A stretch of DNA of 17,012 bases from Chrysochromulina parva (Eukaryota > Haptophyta > Prymnesiales > Chrysochromulinaceae). This document shows, in pieces, positions 7,646 to 15,165 of this stretch. A model generated the notes under the pieces. The model was not told the DNA's origin. It saw nothing but the letters and a program-made list of their open reading frames with translations, and did not search any database. The DNA is taken from the NCBI GenBank assembly GCA_002887195.1, contig PJAB01001128.1, positions 1 to 17,012 on the forward strand. Reading direction: 5' to 3'. The first letter of the stretch is position 1; every line of letters begins with the position of its first letter. A program made the translations under genes and the position numbers.

Positions 7646-9871
7646 ATGTCGAGTTTGGCATCTTCAGGTAACCTTACCCACGAGCGCCACGTTGACAGGG
7701 CCGTGACGGGCTCAAACATCAAGGGCAAAGAGGGTATTGTGATGTGGACGCCTCTCGGCATCCACATGGACGCGTACTTGGATAAGGCGTTCCAACCGCA
7801 CTTGACGATGTACGGTGTGGACTTCTCCGACCCAGGAAGGCGCTCTGATAAGATACCGCGCAAGCAGCGGCATGGCCGAAAGGCGCTCGGGCCGGAGCAG
7901 CAACTCGGCTCACAGGTCGCGGACCTCGTCTTTGGAACGGGCCCTATGCAGCGCGATGGGCAACGGCTGGAGCACAATGTGCGGCCACCTTGGACTCCGG
8001 CCTCCATCCCCGGCTTCATGGGAATCAATTCGGCTTTCACGTCCGAGGTCGCCGCGGGCATGGCGATGCCACCGGACGAGAAGGCCGACTTCCTCGTCGA
8101 CTCAAGCAGCGGAGCACGCTGCTACGTGCACCGCAGCACCTCTGCGCCGCCACGGTCGTCGGCATGGGGGCGGTCTCATGGCTTCCGAGACGACGTGATC
8201 GTCATCTCGCCGTCCGAGGATTGTGCGCGTGCGGAGCGGCGCGCGCTCGTGCCCGACGGGCACCGGCGCTCGGACCACAACTTTTCGGGAGGCAGCATGC
8301 TCACCTCATCCGACGCCGACGTGGCCGGCTACGTTGAAGGGGCCCACCGAACGCTGCCACGCGACAACTTGCAAGTCGGCAGCTGCGCAGTCGACCCAGC
8401 GAGTGCGTCGCGCAGCCACGATCGAGGCGTGCGCATGCGCCGGCCCACGCAGCGGCACGTGAGTGAGGCCCACTTTCTGGGCTCCGAGCTGGACGACAGA
8501 TCGCTCAGCAGCCCTCGGGCGCGTGTGCGCGCGAGCGATGAGGCTGAGCGCGCTGCTGCCCTCAAGCCGCACGGCACGCACACACGGGACCTAGCTTCCC
8601 ACTTCACGTCGGCGCCGTCGGTGTACGCTCAGCACGGCGCTCCAAAGCTCGACGTTGAGATCGACGATGGCGTGAGCCACGGTCGGGTGGACGTGATGCG
8701 CCGTCTTGGGCGCATCCACGGCGATCGGGTCGATGGCGACCGAGGGCACGCTCGGGACGGCGCTTGGGACGGCGCTCGGGACGGCGCTCGGGACGGCGCT
8801 CGGGGTGGCGGCGCTCGGGTCGGCGCTCCTCCGCGGGAATCAGAGCCGCCGTCGCCCGAGGCGCGTCGGGGCGTCGTCCCGGGCGCCGCGGCGATGAGCC
8901 GGAGAGCGCCGTCCCGAGCGGGTCTAGCATCGCCGCTGCTCGCGCGTCGCTCAGCGTTGGAGGGCCATCCCCTCCACTACTTCTCCGAGCGGCTCCACTT
9001 CGCCGACGACCACGCCCACGACGGCGCGGCGCGCGAGGGGGCGGCGGGCGCCGTCGTGGGCGCAAGGCATGCAAGGCATGTAAGCGCCCTTCGGCCCTCG
9101 GTTTGGGGCGTCGGCTCGCACGACGTGAGCACACACGGGATGCTGCACTACCACGACGAGCCGAACGCTCACGACGGCGCGAGTCCTCCGGTCGTTCCAA
9201 TGAGGGGCGAGGCACGCGACACAATCCGAGCGCCTATGGGCGAGGCACGCGACACAATCCGAGCGCCTATGGGCGAGGCACGCGACACAATCCGAGCGCC
9301 GCGCTCCCTCTCGCCACGCCCAGAGGCCAGACCAAATTTGGATCGCCCGGAGGCCAGCCCAAATTTGGATCGCCCGGAGGCCAGCCCAAATTTGGATCGC
9401 CCGGAGGCTAGGCCTCAACCATGGCACGGCGATCGATCGCCGCGTGGCGGAGGTGGTGGTAATGGCGACGGCGGCGGCGCTCGAGACGGCGCTCGAGGCG
9501 GCGCTCACGGCGGCGCTCTCGGATCGCCACGTGGGCGCATCAGTACTAGCGTCAGCGGCGGCAGCGTCTGCAGCAGCCCTCGAAGCAGGAGCAGCAGCAG
9601 CAGCCGCCTCACCTACGCGCTCGTCTCGCCGCGCCCGTCACGGCGCGGTACCTCTGCCGCCGCGCTCGAGGCCCGTGCAGGCCACCTTTTCGGCGGAGGG
9701 CTCACGCCGGTCGACGTGAGTGCCCGGCACAGCGCTCACGGATGGGAAGGGCTCGAGTCGCCACGCAGCTTCCCGCCCACGCCCCGGGGGGAAGGGCTCG
9801 TTCACAGTCACACCCCTCGGGAAGGGCTCGAGTCGCCACGCAGTACCCCTCGCGCTCATCTCTACGATTGA
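7646..9871 (+). CDS. Unknown, mostly disordered protein with internal tandem repeats and many SPR motifs
   Basis: Single open frame of 741 residues from ATG 7646 (A at -3); an in-frame ATG at 7592 would add 18 residues. I do not recognise the family. The first 170 or so residues are the least biased and may fold (MWTPLGIHMDAYLDKAFQPH, LTMYGVDFSDPGRRSDKIPR, IPGFMGINSAFTSEVAAGMA). No signal peptide or membrane segment is seen. The rest is rich in Arg, Gly, Ser, His, Asp and Pro and looks disordered. It holds four DGAR-type tetrapeptides (from about residue 370), three GEARDTIRAPM units (521-552), three RPEASPNLD-type units (about 560-586) and spaced EGLESPRS units (701 onward). More than eight SPR/TPR tripeptides in the last third are possible proline-directed kinase sites. 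The frame stays open through very GC-rich repeats whose periods are multiples of three, which supports coding. It could be a cytoskeletal or scaffold protein; that is a guess. Confidence 0.75.
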   Translation: MSSLASSGNLTHERHVDRAVTGSNIKGKEGIVMWTPLGIHMDAYLDKAFQPHLTMYGVDFSDPGRRSDKIPRKQRHGRKALGPEQQLGSQVADLVFGTGPMQRDGQRLEHNVRPPWTPASIPGFMGINSAFTSEVAAGMAMPPDEKADFLVDSSSGARCYVHRSTSAPPRSSAWGRSHGFRDDVIVISPSEDCARAERRALVPDGHRRSDHNFSGGSMLTSSDADVAGYVEGAHRTLPRDNLQVGSCAVDPASASRSHDRGVRMRRPTQRHVSEAHFLGSELDDRSLSSPRARVRASDEAERAAALKPHGTHTRDLASHFTSAPSVYAQHGAPKLDVEIDDGVSHGRVDVMRRLGRIHGDRVDGDRGHARDGAWDGARDGARDGARGGGARVGAPPRESEPPSPEARRGVVPGAAAMSRRAPSRAGLASPLLARRSALEGHPLHYFSERLHFADDHAHDGAAREGAAGAVVGARHARHVSALRPSVWGVGSHDVSTHGMLHYHDEPNAHDGASPPVVPMRGEARDTIRAPMGEARDTIRAPMGEARDTIRAPRSLSPRPEARPNLDRPEASPNLDRPEASPNLDRPEARPQPWHGDRSPRGGGGGNGDGGGARDGARGGAHGGALGSPRGRISTSVSGGSVCSSPRSRSSSSSRLTYALVSPRPSRRGTSAAALEARAGHLFGGGLTPVDVSARHSAHGWEGLESPRSFPPTPRGEGLVHSHTPREGLESPRSTPRAHLYD
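8754..8801 (+). repeat. 12-bp coding tandem repeat, four units
   Basis: Units of gggacggcgctc lie at 8754-8765, 8766-8777, 8778-8789 and 8790-8801, with one t variant in the first; degenerate copies follow. They encode DGAW/DGAR tetrapeptides in the unknown repeat protein. Similar degenerate units recur near 9466-9520. Confidence 0.9.
9206..9300 (+). repeat. 33-bp coding tandem repeat, about 2.9 units
   Basis: Units start at 9206, 9239 and 9272 and begin ggcgaggcacgcgacacaat. They are identical in sequence until the third breaks off, encode GEARDTIRAPM, and keep the frame. Perfect identity suggests recent expansion or ongoing homogenisation. Confidence 0.95.
9323..9403 (+). repeat. 27-bp coding tandem repeat, three units plus a partial
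   Basis: Units start at 9323, 9350 and 9377 and begin gaggccag(a/c)ccaaatttgg; a partial gaggctagg follows at 9404. They encode EASPNLDRP (EARPNLDRP in the first copy). The array directly follows the 33-bp array in the same gene. Confidence 0.95.
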
Positions 9872-10416
9872 ACGGCGGCTGCTGCGGCGGGGGTGTGACT
9901 GTGAACGACGTCGTTGGGACCCGACGTCAGATTGATTCCTCAGAGCTCAGTGCCCAGACTCGAGACTAATACCACAGACCCGAGACCCTCAGACTTTCAA
10001 GATTCAGTACCTGAGTGAGAGTGTGCGGCCACGCAGGTCGCAGCCACGCGCGACGGGGCGCGAGTCCGTCGGTGTCTGCACCGACGCATCATCGACGGTA
10101 TACCTGTCATGGACGGTAATAGAACCGTCACGGCGCGTCGACGACCCGGCGCGCGGTCCACCGTGTCGCGTGTGGGGGCGACTCGGACAGACAGTCAGAC
10201 ACTCGGACAGCGGAACGAGCGGTGCCGGTGGCGGGCCGATCGAACGGAATGAAAAACGTTGACCAGCCGGTTTCGCGAAACCTCCAATACCGGGAATACG
10301 GACGGGTTGTTCATCTAAGATTAATCTAAGATCACATCTATTTCTTAGAACGTTGACGTGACGTCGTGACGGAAAACCCACTACCCTCTGGCTCCCTGGG
10401 GGATCTACTCCCGGAT
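9872..10416. other. Convergent spacer between the unknown repeat protein and the phosphatase-FHA gene
   Basis: Both flanking genes end here, so this holds two 3' UTRs. No coding frame is convincing; the 125-codon minus frame at 10004-10381 shows no domain. Short direct repeats include actcggacag (10180-10210 area) and atctaagatta/atctaagatca (about 10313-10335). TGACGT-like words cluster at 10350-10372. No terminator-like structure can be named. Confidence 0.5.
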
Positions 10417-12017
10417 TCAGTCAAACCCCGGCCCGAAGCAGCCGGAGCCTGCACCGGCGCCCATGGCAACGCGCTCATTCTCCGTCATCTTGGAGCGTGG
10501 CTTCTCGTCACGGAGCCACTTGTGCCTCTTCTTGGCCTTGGCGTCTGCGGGAGAGTACTTGCGCTTGTGCTCGGCACCGTGCTGGGCGCCGGGAAGCGTC
10601 GGGCCCGCGGCGGCCGCAAGCTCGCCGTCGGACGGCGCCGTCGCGGGCGGCGGCGGCGGCAGCACGCCTTCGAGACGGTATGTGCGCGAGGAGGCGCCGA
10701 ACGTGAGCAGCGAGCCCTGCTTGAGCAACACGGCCTCGAAGGGGCGAAGCCGTGTGCCGTTCACGGCGGTGCAATGGCTCGATTTGAGATCGATTAGGTA
10801 GAGCCCGCCGTTGGTGTGGTGCACGAGCGCCGCATGCTGGCGTGAGATGGACGGGTGATCGAGCTGGAAGTCGCACGTGAGCGAGCGCCCGAACGTGTAC
10901 ATCGGGTGCTCGCCCACTGGGAGCACCTGCAGCAGTCATCAGCAATCATCGGCAGTCATCGGCAGTCATCATAATTCATCAGCATTCATCAGCATTCATC
11001 AGCAGTCATCAGTGGGCATGGGAGCACCTCGAGCTCCTCGCCGCCCTTGGACACCACAAGCGACGCGTCCTTCCCGAGGGAGGGCGGAGCAGACCAGCTC
11101 GGAGGGAGCTCGAAGTCGCCCTCGTCAATGGGCTTCGGTTTCGGCAACGGGACGTACACGCCAGTACGCTCGCCGCTGAGCTCCTTTTGGAACTCGAGCA
11201 GGCAGCGCCAGAAGCCTTCATTCGGTTGGATGATCGGGCGCGCCGCAGCGACATGCTCGCGAGCCCGCTGCGCACTCCACCCCTCCTGACGCATGAGGTA
11301 CGCGATGCAGAGCGACGCAGAGCGTGAGACGCCTCGCGAGCAGTGGACGAAGACGGCGGTCTGCGCGGCTCGCGCGGCCTCGATGATGTCGAAGGCGGTG
11401 CCAAAGTGCGCCTTGATGTCCGCCTCCTCCACGTCGCGCACGTCGCACCATGTGTGCCGCACGCCCGACTCGGACACGCTCGCCTTCAGGCTAGACGGCA
11501 ACTCGGCGAGCGCGGTGAGGGCGTGCTGGATGTTGAGCTGCTCGCGCAGACGCGGGAGCGCGGCCGCGTCGGTGAGATCGCCGAGGTAGAGCAGCCCCGG
11601 GAGCACGCACGACGGGCACAGCGGCCGCTTGGCTGCCTTGGACGACGACTGCTTGGCACACATGAACGGGAAGGCGGACTCGAACGCCGAGAAAGGCTCA
11701 CTAAGCAGCAAGAGTTCGCGGCAGCCGCCTCCGCGAAGCAGCGCGAGCGCGACTGCGTGGTCTCCACTCGCCGGCTCGGCATCTATGAGGCAGATGTCAC
11801 GGCCCATCCATGAACGATCCGAGGCTCCGACCACCTCCACCTCGCCCTCTGAAGTGAGCTCCACGCGATGCGAGCCCCGGATGATGCGCTGCTTGCTGCT
11901 ACCGCTCTCACGCAGGTCCAAACACACTGGGGAGCCACCAGAGGGCCAGTTGGACTGGTGCTGCAGCAGGTTGAAGAGCTCGAGAGAGGTGACTAGGCGA
12001 GGAGGGCGGTCGGTCAT
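10417..12017 (-). CDS. MAP-kinase-phosphatase-like dual-specificity phosphatase fused to an FHA domain (two exons)
   Basis: Exons run 12017-11028 and 10926-10417 on the minus strand, giving 499 residues. Residues 30-120 look like the rhodanese-type domain of MAP kinase phosphatases (PVCLDLRES; LLLSEPFSAFESAFPFMC echoes their GGFxAFxxxYPxLC end). Residues 141-280 are a dual-specificity phosphatase catalytic domain: D195 in DVRDVEEADI is the likely general acid, and VHCSRGVSRS gives the CX5R loop with C226 and R232, so it looks active. From about residue 318 an FHA domain starts (ASLVVSKGGEELEVLPV), crosses the intron and continues with FGRS (G343, R344), SISRQHA (S358, R359, H361) and VNGT (N386, G387). 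It is closest in wording to the FHA of NIPP1/PPP1R8, and the C-terminal KRKYSPADAKAKKRHK looks like a nuclear signal. The start chosen is ATG 12017; the open frame extends upstream without family resemblance. An FHA domain would direct the phosphatase to phosphothreonine sites. Each domain is clear; their union rests on the in-phase GT-AG splice within the FHA domain. Confidence 0.9.
10927..11027 (-). other. 101-bp GT-AG intron made mostly of a 10-bp minisatellite
   Basis: On the minus strand the intron starts GTGCTCCCATG at 11027 and ends CTGCTGCAG at 10927. Bases 10931-11010 are eight units of GATGA(C/A/T)T-type decamers, typically GATGACTGCT. The next exon starts GTGCTCCCAG, so nine bases at the intron start (GTGCTCCCA) are repeated at the exon start. 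The decamers give at least five copies of CTGAT, which fits the CTRAY branch-site consensus. Retention would end the protein shortly after the phosphatase domain (PCPLMTADEC), inside the FHA domain. Confidence 0.88.
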
Positions 12018-12391
12018 GAAGTTGAAGTGAAGTGGCGAGAGAGGGTGTCGGTGTGCTGTGAATTCAAGAGCTCGGTCTTTTGAAGTACTATTGTAGGAGT
12101 GAGCTCTGCTACGCCGACCGGCGGAACGCCTGGGCGCCGGAACATTATTCCCCGCGCGTACTGTACCTGGTACGTGTATCCACCGCAAACAAGCACCGCG
12201 GCGCAAGCGCGCCAACGTGAGCGTGCCGGTTCGGCGTGCGCCAGGGAGCTGAGTCCGAAACATCAAACCGATCCATCTCGCCACACCCGACCAGACGCTA
12301 CAAGCACGCCGCGTGCGGCGGCGGCGCCCGTCGAATCGTGGGGCACCCAGATTCGGATGCTCATGTGCTGGCGGTGTCGGCCATCTCAACA
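12018..12391. other. Spacer between the mS25-like gene and the phosphatase-FHA gene
   Basis: Both neighbours are on the minus strand, so this holds the 3' UTR of the mS25-like gene and the promoter of the phosphatase gene. The minus-strand frame of the phosphatase stays open through it, but the residues encoded are Arg-rich and unrelated to any domain I know. No other gene is seen. Confidence 0.5.
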
Positions 12392-13024
12392 TCACGGCGT
12401 TGTCGCTGCACGACCCTTTTCCACGCGATCGGCGTTGCCGTGGTCAGAATTCGGTGCAGCGTCCTCCTCCGCGTGCAAACCCTCGTCGACGCCCTCAGCG
12501 CCGCTGCCATCAAAGAGACCAGCGACCTGAGGCCTGCGGCGCTGGGACTCCAAGCGCAATAGGTACTCCTTTGCCCACTGGACACTTTTCGCAACGTCAG
12601 CCTCTGGCGCTCCTGCGGCCTTTAGCACGCGACCGAGGATCTCCTCGCTGCGTTGCCCAGAGACGTCGAACTCGCTCCGGTGGCCGTCAGCGAGCTCGAC
12701 AATAACCGCAGCACCCTTTTTGTCCTCCTCAGCCCATCGCTGCACAATGGACGCATCGGGGTTTTGCCATCGCAGCGCTGGCATGAGCTTGTTGAATTTG
12801 CGCGCGCCCGCCAACCCAACGCCTTCTGAAGCGTGCAGAATCTTCAGTGAGGTCAGTGAAGCCAATCGCAGCGGTGCCGCCTCGAGCGGCTCACGCAGCT
12901 TTCCCCATCCAAGGTCAACGTCTTTGACCTTCGCGAGCTTGCCCCCCGCGCGCTTGCTCGCAAATCCACGCGTTGCTGCACCCCCCCGCAGCGGCCCAGC
13001 AGCGGATGTTGCCCGCGCGAGCAT
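12392..13024 (-). CDS. Mitochondrial ribosomal protein of the L51/S25/CI-B8 fold, mS25-like
   Basis: This gene encodes 210 residues from ATG 13024. It is a probable component of the small subunit of the mitochondrial ribosome. The start MLARATSAAGPLRGGAATRG is basic, rich in Ala and Ser and free of acidic residues, as a mitochondrial presequence should be. Residues about 58-140 fit the thioredoxin-like L51/S25/CI-B8 domain: LKILHASEGVGLAGARKFN, then LRWQNPDASIV, VIVELADGHRSEFDV and EEILGRVL. The GARKF word followed by a (Y/W)(K/Q)NP segment is characteristic of mS25. The longer frame upstream begins with GTG and adds no recognisable sequence, so the ATG is preferred. The acidic C-terminal 50 residues are lineage-specific or disordered. 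NDUFA2 and mL43 share the fold and are the main alternatives. It is divergent from the G-alpha gene. Confidence 0.78.
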   Translation of the reverse strand: MLARATSAAGPLRGGAATRGFASKRAGGKLAKVKDVDLGWGKLREPLEAAPLRLASLTSLKILHASEGVGLAGARKFNKLMPALRWQNPDASIVQRWAEEDKKGAAVIVELADGHRSEFDVSGQRSEEILGRVLKAAGAPEADVAKSVQWAKEYLLRLESQRRRPQVAGLFDGSGAEGVDEGLHAEEDAAPNSDHGNADRVEKGRAATTP

Positions 13025-13266
13025 CGACCTGTCTTTTCCTCGTGCCGTGCCTGCCGCGAGTTCGAGCGTCCTCCTGGGCGCTCGATTTCGACGCACCCCT
13101 CAACACGACGTTGCTTTTCTCCGACACATCGTCTTCTTTTCGCTCTCCGCTTTCCACAGCTCCACAAGTAGCTTCTCCGAAGTCGGCCACTCAAAAACTT
13201 GCAAACTCGCGACGCGCGCGCGCGCGCACTCACACGCAGACTGGCCGAAGATACTCCGCGTCGGCC
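13025..13266. promoter_or_regulatory. Short divergent promoter region between the mS25-like and G-alpha genes
   Basis: Only 242 bp separate the two start codons, which point away from each other. It must hold both promoters and both leaders unless 5' exons lie elsewhere. A (GC)n run, gcgcgcgcgcgcgc, lies at about 13216-13229, close to the G-alpha start. No TATA box is evident. Confidence 0.6.
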
Positions 13267-14328
13267 ATGGGATTGTGCGGAGGCGGCATCAGCGCGACCA
13301 TCGATCCGGCAGTCACGCTCCGAAACACTCACTGCCTGAAGAAGATACGCGAGGATTGTGAGAAGGCTCACAATAAGAAGAAGCTGCTTCTGCTCGGCGC
13401 GGGAGAGTCGGGCAAGTCGACCGTCTTCAAGCAGATGCGCATCATCAACGCCTCGGGATACTCGAGTGGCGAGTTGCGCCAGTTCCGCTGGATCATCCAT
13501 CGCAACATGATCGACGGCATGCGAACCCTCGTTGAGGCGGCACAAGAGCGGGAACTTGAGCTCACCGAGAGCAACGAGGACGTAGCCGACGCCATGCTTC
13601 TCTATCAGGGTGAGAACGTCAACCCCGAGATGGGCGAGTCTTTCGCGTCCCTTTGGGCAGACCCAGCCATCCAGCAATCCTTTGCTCGCCGCGCCGAGTT
13701 CCAGCTGGGCGACGGCGTCCAGTACTTTTTCAACAACCTGCCCCGGGTCGCCGCCATCGAGTACCTCCCCACTGTCGAAGACATCCTGCACGCGCGTGTT
13801 CGCACGAGCGGTGTCGTGAGTCGCGACTTCGTGATCAACAACCAAGCCTTTCAGATGTATGACGTCGGTGGGCAGCGCAGCGAGAGGCGCAACTGGCTGC
13901 CACTCTTCGACAATGTCACTGCAATCGTCTTCGTGGCAGCCATCAGCGAGTACAATCAGGTGGTCGCCGAGGATCGCTCCAAGAATCGCATGCAGGAGGC
14001 CCTGGAGCTATTCGAGCAGATTGCCAATAGCAAGCACTTTGAGGGCATCGATATCATCTTGTTCCTCAACAAGAAAGACCTTTTTGAGCAAAAGATCCGG
14101 ACCGTTGACCCGGTTACCTGGTTTCCGGACTACAAAGGTGGATGCGACTTCATCAAGGCAGAGGCGTACTTCAAAGCGCAGTTTGAGAAGCGTATCAACG
14201 ACAAAAAGAAAATGCTCTACACCTACACGACCTGCGCGACTGACACATCGAGCATGCAGGTTGTGTTCACTGCAGTCGAAAGCATGTTCCTCACGCAGGC
14301 CTTCGACTCGGTCATGCTCGGGGCGTAG
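13267..14328 (+). CDS. Heterotrimeric G-protein alpha subunit
   Basis: This gene encodes 353 residues, the usual G-alpha length. It binds and hydrolyses GTP and relays signals from membrane receptors with beta-gamma partners. The start MGLCGGG gives a myristoylation glycine (G2) and a palmitoylation cysteine (C4); the frame is open upstream only from a TTG, so ATG 13267 is chosen. G-box residues: GAGESGKST 44-52, switch I RVRTSG with arginine finger R177 and Mg-binding T180, switch II DVGGQ 199-203 with catalytic Q203, NKKD 268-271 and TCAT 322-325. The helical domain lies at about 60-170. All catalytic residues are present, so it should be an ordinary switchable GTPase. The C-terminus DSVMLGA lacks the cysteine at position -4 that pertussis toxin modifies in Gi-type subunits, and differs from animal receptor-contact tails. 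No intron is needed. Confidence 0.97.
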   Translation: MGLCGGGISATIDPAVTLRNTHCLKKIREDCEKAHNKKKLLLLGAGESGKSTVFKQMRIINASGYSSGELRQFRWIIHRNMIDGMRTLVEAAQERELELTESNEDVADAMLLYQGENVNPEMGESFASLWADPAIQQSFARRAEFQLGDGVQYFFNNLPRVAAIEYLPTVEDILHARVRTSGVVSRDFVINNQAFQMYDVGGQRSERRNWLPLFDNVTAIVFVAAISEYNQVVAEDRSKNRMQEALELFEQIANSKHFEGIDIILFLNKKDLFEQKIRTVDPVTWFPDYKGGCDFIKAEAYFKAQFEKRINDKKKMLYTYTTCATDTSSMQVVFTAVESMFLTQAFDSVMLGA

Positions 14329-14665
14329 TACAAGTAGCTAGTACGGTGAGTTGCACTCACTCAGAACTTGTGCGAACGAGCGAGACGCGCGAGACGCGCT
14401 GCGGAATAGCTGCGGGACGCACCGATCTATTTCGTACCGCGTGCGAGGAGCAGAATGGTTGCGGTTCCTGTTGAAAAATATGGTGATGTGATGTCGTTGT
14501 GTCGTTGATGATGCTGTTGCTGATGTGGCGTGGTCGTTGTTTCGTTGACGCTGGGTCGAGCGAGACTTTGAGATTTTGAGTTCTGTTCTTCGGTATTTAC
14601 GCAAAAAATGCCGCTATGCCTCTGGACCCCAACACGCAACAGTTACATGTAGAGCCGTTCAACAC

Positions 14666-14697
14666 AAATCCACTCTAAATCCACTCTAAATCCACTC
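14666..14697. repeat. 11-bp tandem repeat, three units
   Basis: The unit aaatccactct lies at 14666-14676 and 14677-14687, with a third copy at 14688-14697 that then changes to ccgg. Noncoding. Confidence 0.9.
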
Positions 14698-14908
14698 CGG
14701 TCCTTCACCACGTCTCGCACCGCTTTTCCCCTTGCATCTCGCATGCAGAATTGCAGTTATACGTCCAGGTTGAGCTTCATGGTCAGTGACCGTATTGAAA
14801 AGGATGAAAACGCCTAAACGCCTTGTAAGGCAGCGTCCAATTAGGAAATGACTTGACAGAACCCACAGCCTTGCCCACAGCAGTGATCCAGTGATCCACA
14901 CATGTTCA

Positions 14909-14944
14909 CCGTGTGTGCTCATGTAACCGTGTGTGCTCATGTAA
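14909..14944. repeat. 18-bp tandem repeat, two exact units
   Basis: The unit ccgtgtgtgctcatgtaa lies at 14909-14926 and 14927-14944. Noncoding, about 220 bp upstream of the next start codon. Confidence 0.95.
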
Positions 14945-15165
14945 GCTTCTATTTGTACACTAAACACTATTAGTTATAACTCAGCTTCTATTAGTGTACG
15001 AATTGCTAGGTTGTGAGGTTCGTCAGTGTGATCTGTGTGTCAGTCCCGTGTGTGTCCCGGCGCCCCCCTGTGTTTTTCAACCGGATCCGTTTCGTTCAAA
15101 CTTTGTGTAACGCTTTGTCGACCTTTGCGGTACAGCATAAAGTTCGAAGGAAGCAGAACGGCACG

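Larger units (their letters stand above)
14329..15165. other. Spacer with short tandem repeats between the G-alpha and ShK-GT64 genes
   Basis: This holds the 3' UTR of G-alpha and the promoter of the next gene, both on the plus strand. It has less GC than the genes. No convincing gene is seen. At 14476-14530 gttgt/gatg words recur (tcgttgtgtcgttgatgatgctgttgctgatg). Tandem repeats lie at 14666-14697 and 14909-14944, and gtgatcca is doubled at 14883-14898. Confidence 0.5.

Noticed and set aside
8604..9224. Minus-strand frame of 206 codons rich in RRPERRP
   Set aside because: Shadow of the 12-bp repeats in the plus-strand unknown protein; that protein's frame is far longer and has a less biased N-terminal part.
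10004..10381. Minus-strand open frame of 125 codons in the convergent spacer
   Set aside because: No recognisable motif, and it lies between two gene ends; expected by chance at this GC content.
10931..11010. CRISPR-like array of short units
   Set aside because: The units are contiguous decamers without spacers, inside a eukaryotic intron; it is a minisatellite.
12018..12395. 126-residue N-terminal extension of the phosphatase
   Set aside because: Arg-rich sequence with no resemblance to the family; ATG 12017 directly precedes the rhodanese-like region.
12973..13266. 98-residue N-terminal extension of G-alpha
   Set aside because: The frame opens with TTG, is unlike any G-alpha, and overlaps the opposite-strand mS25-like gene; MGLC at 13267 gives the expected lipidation site.
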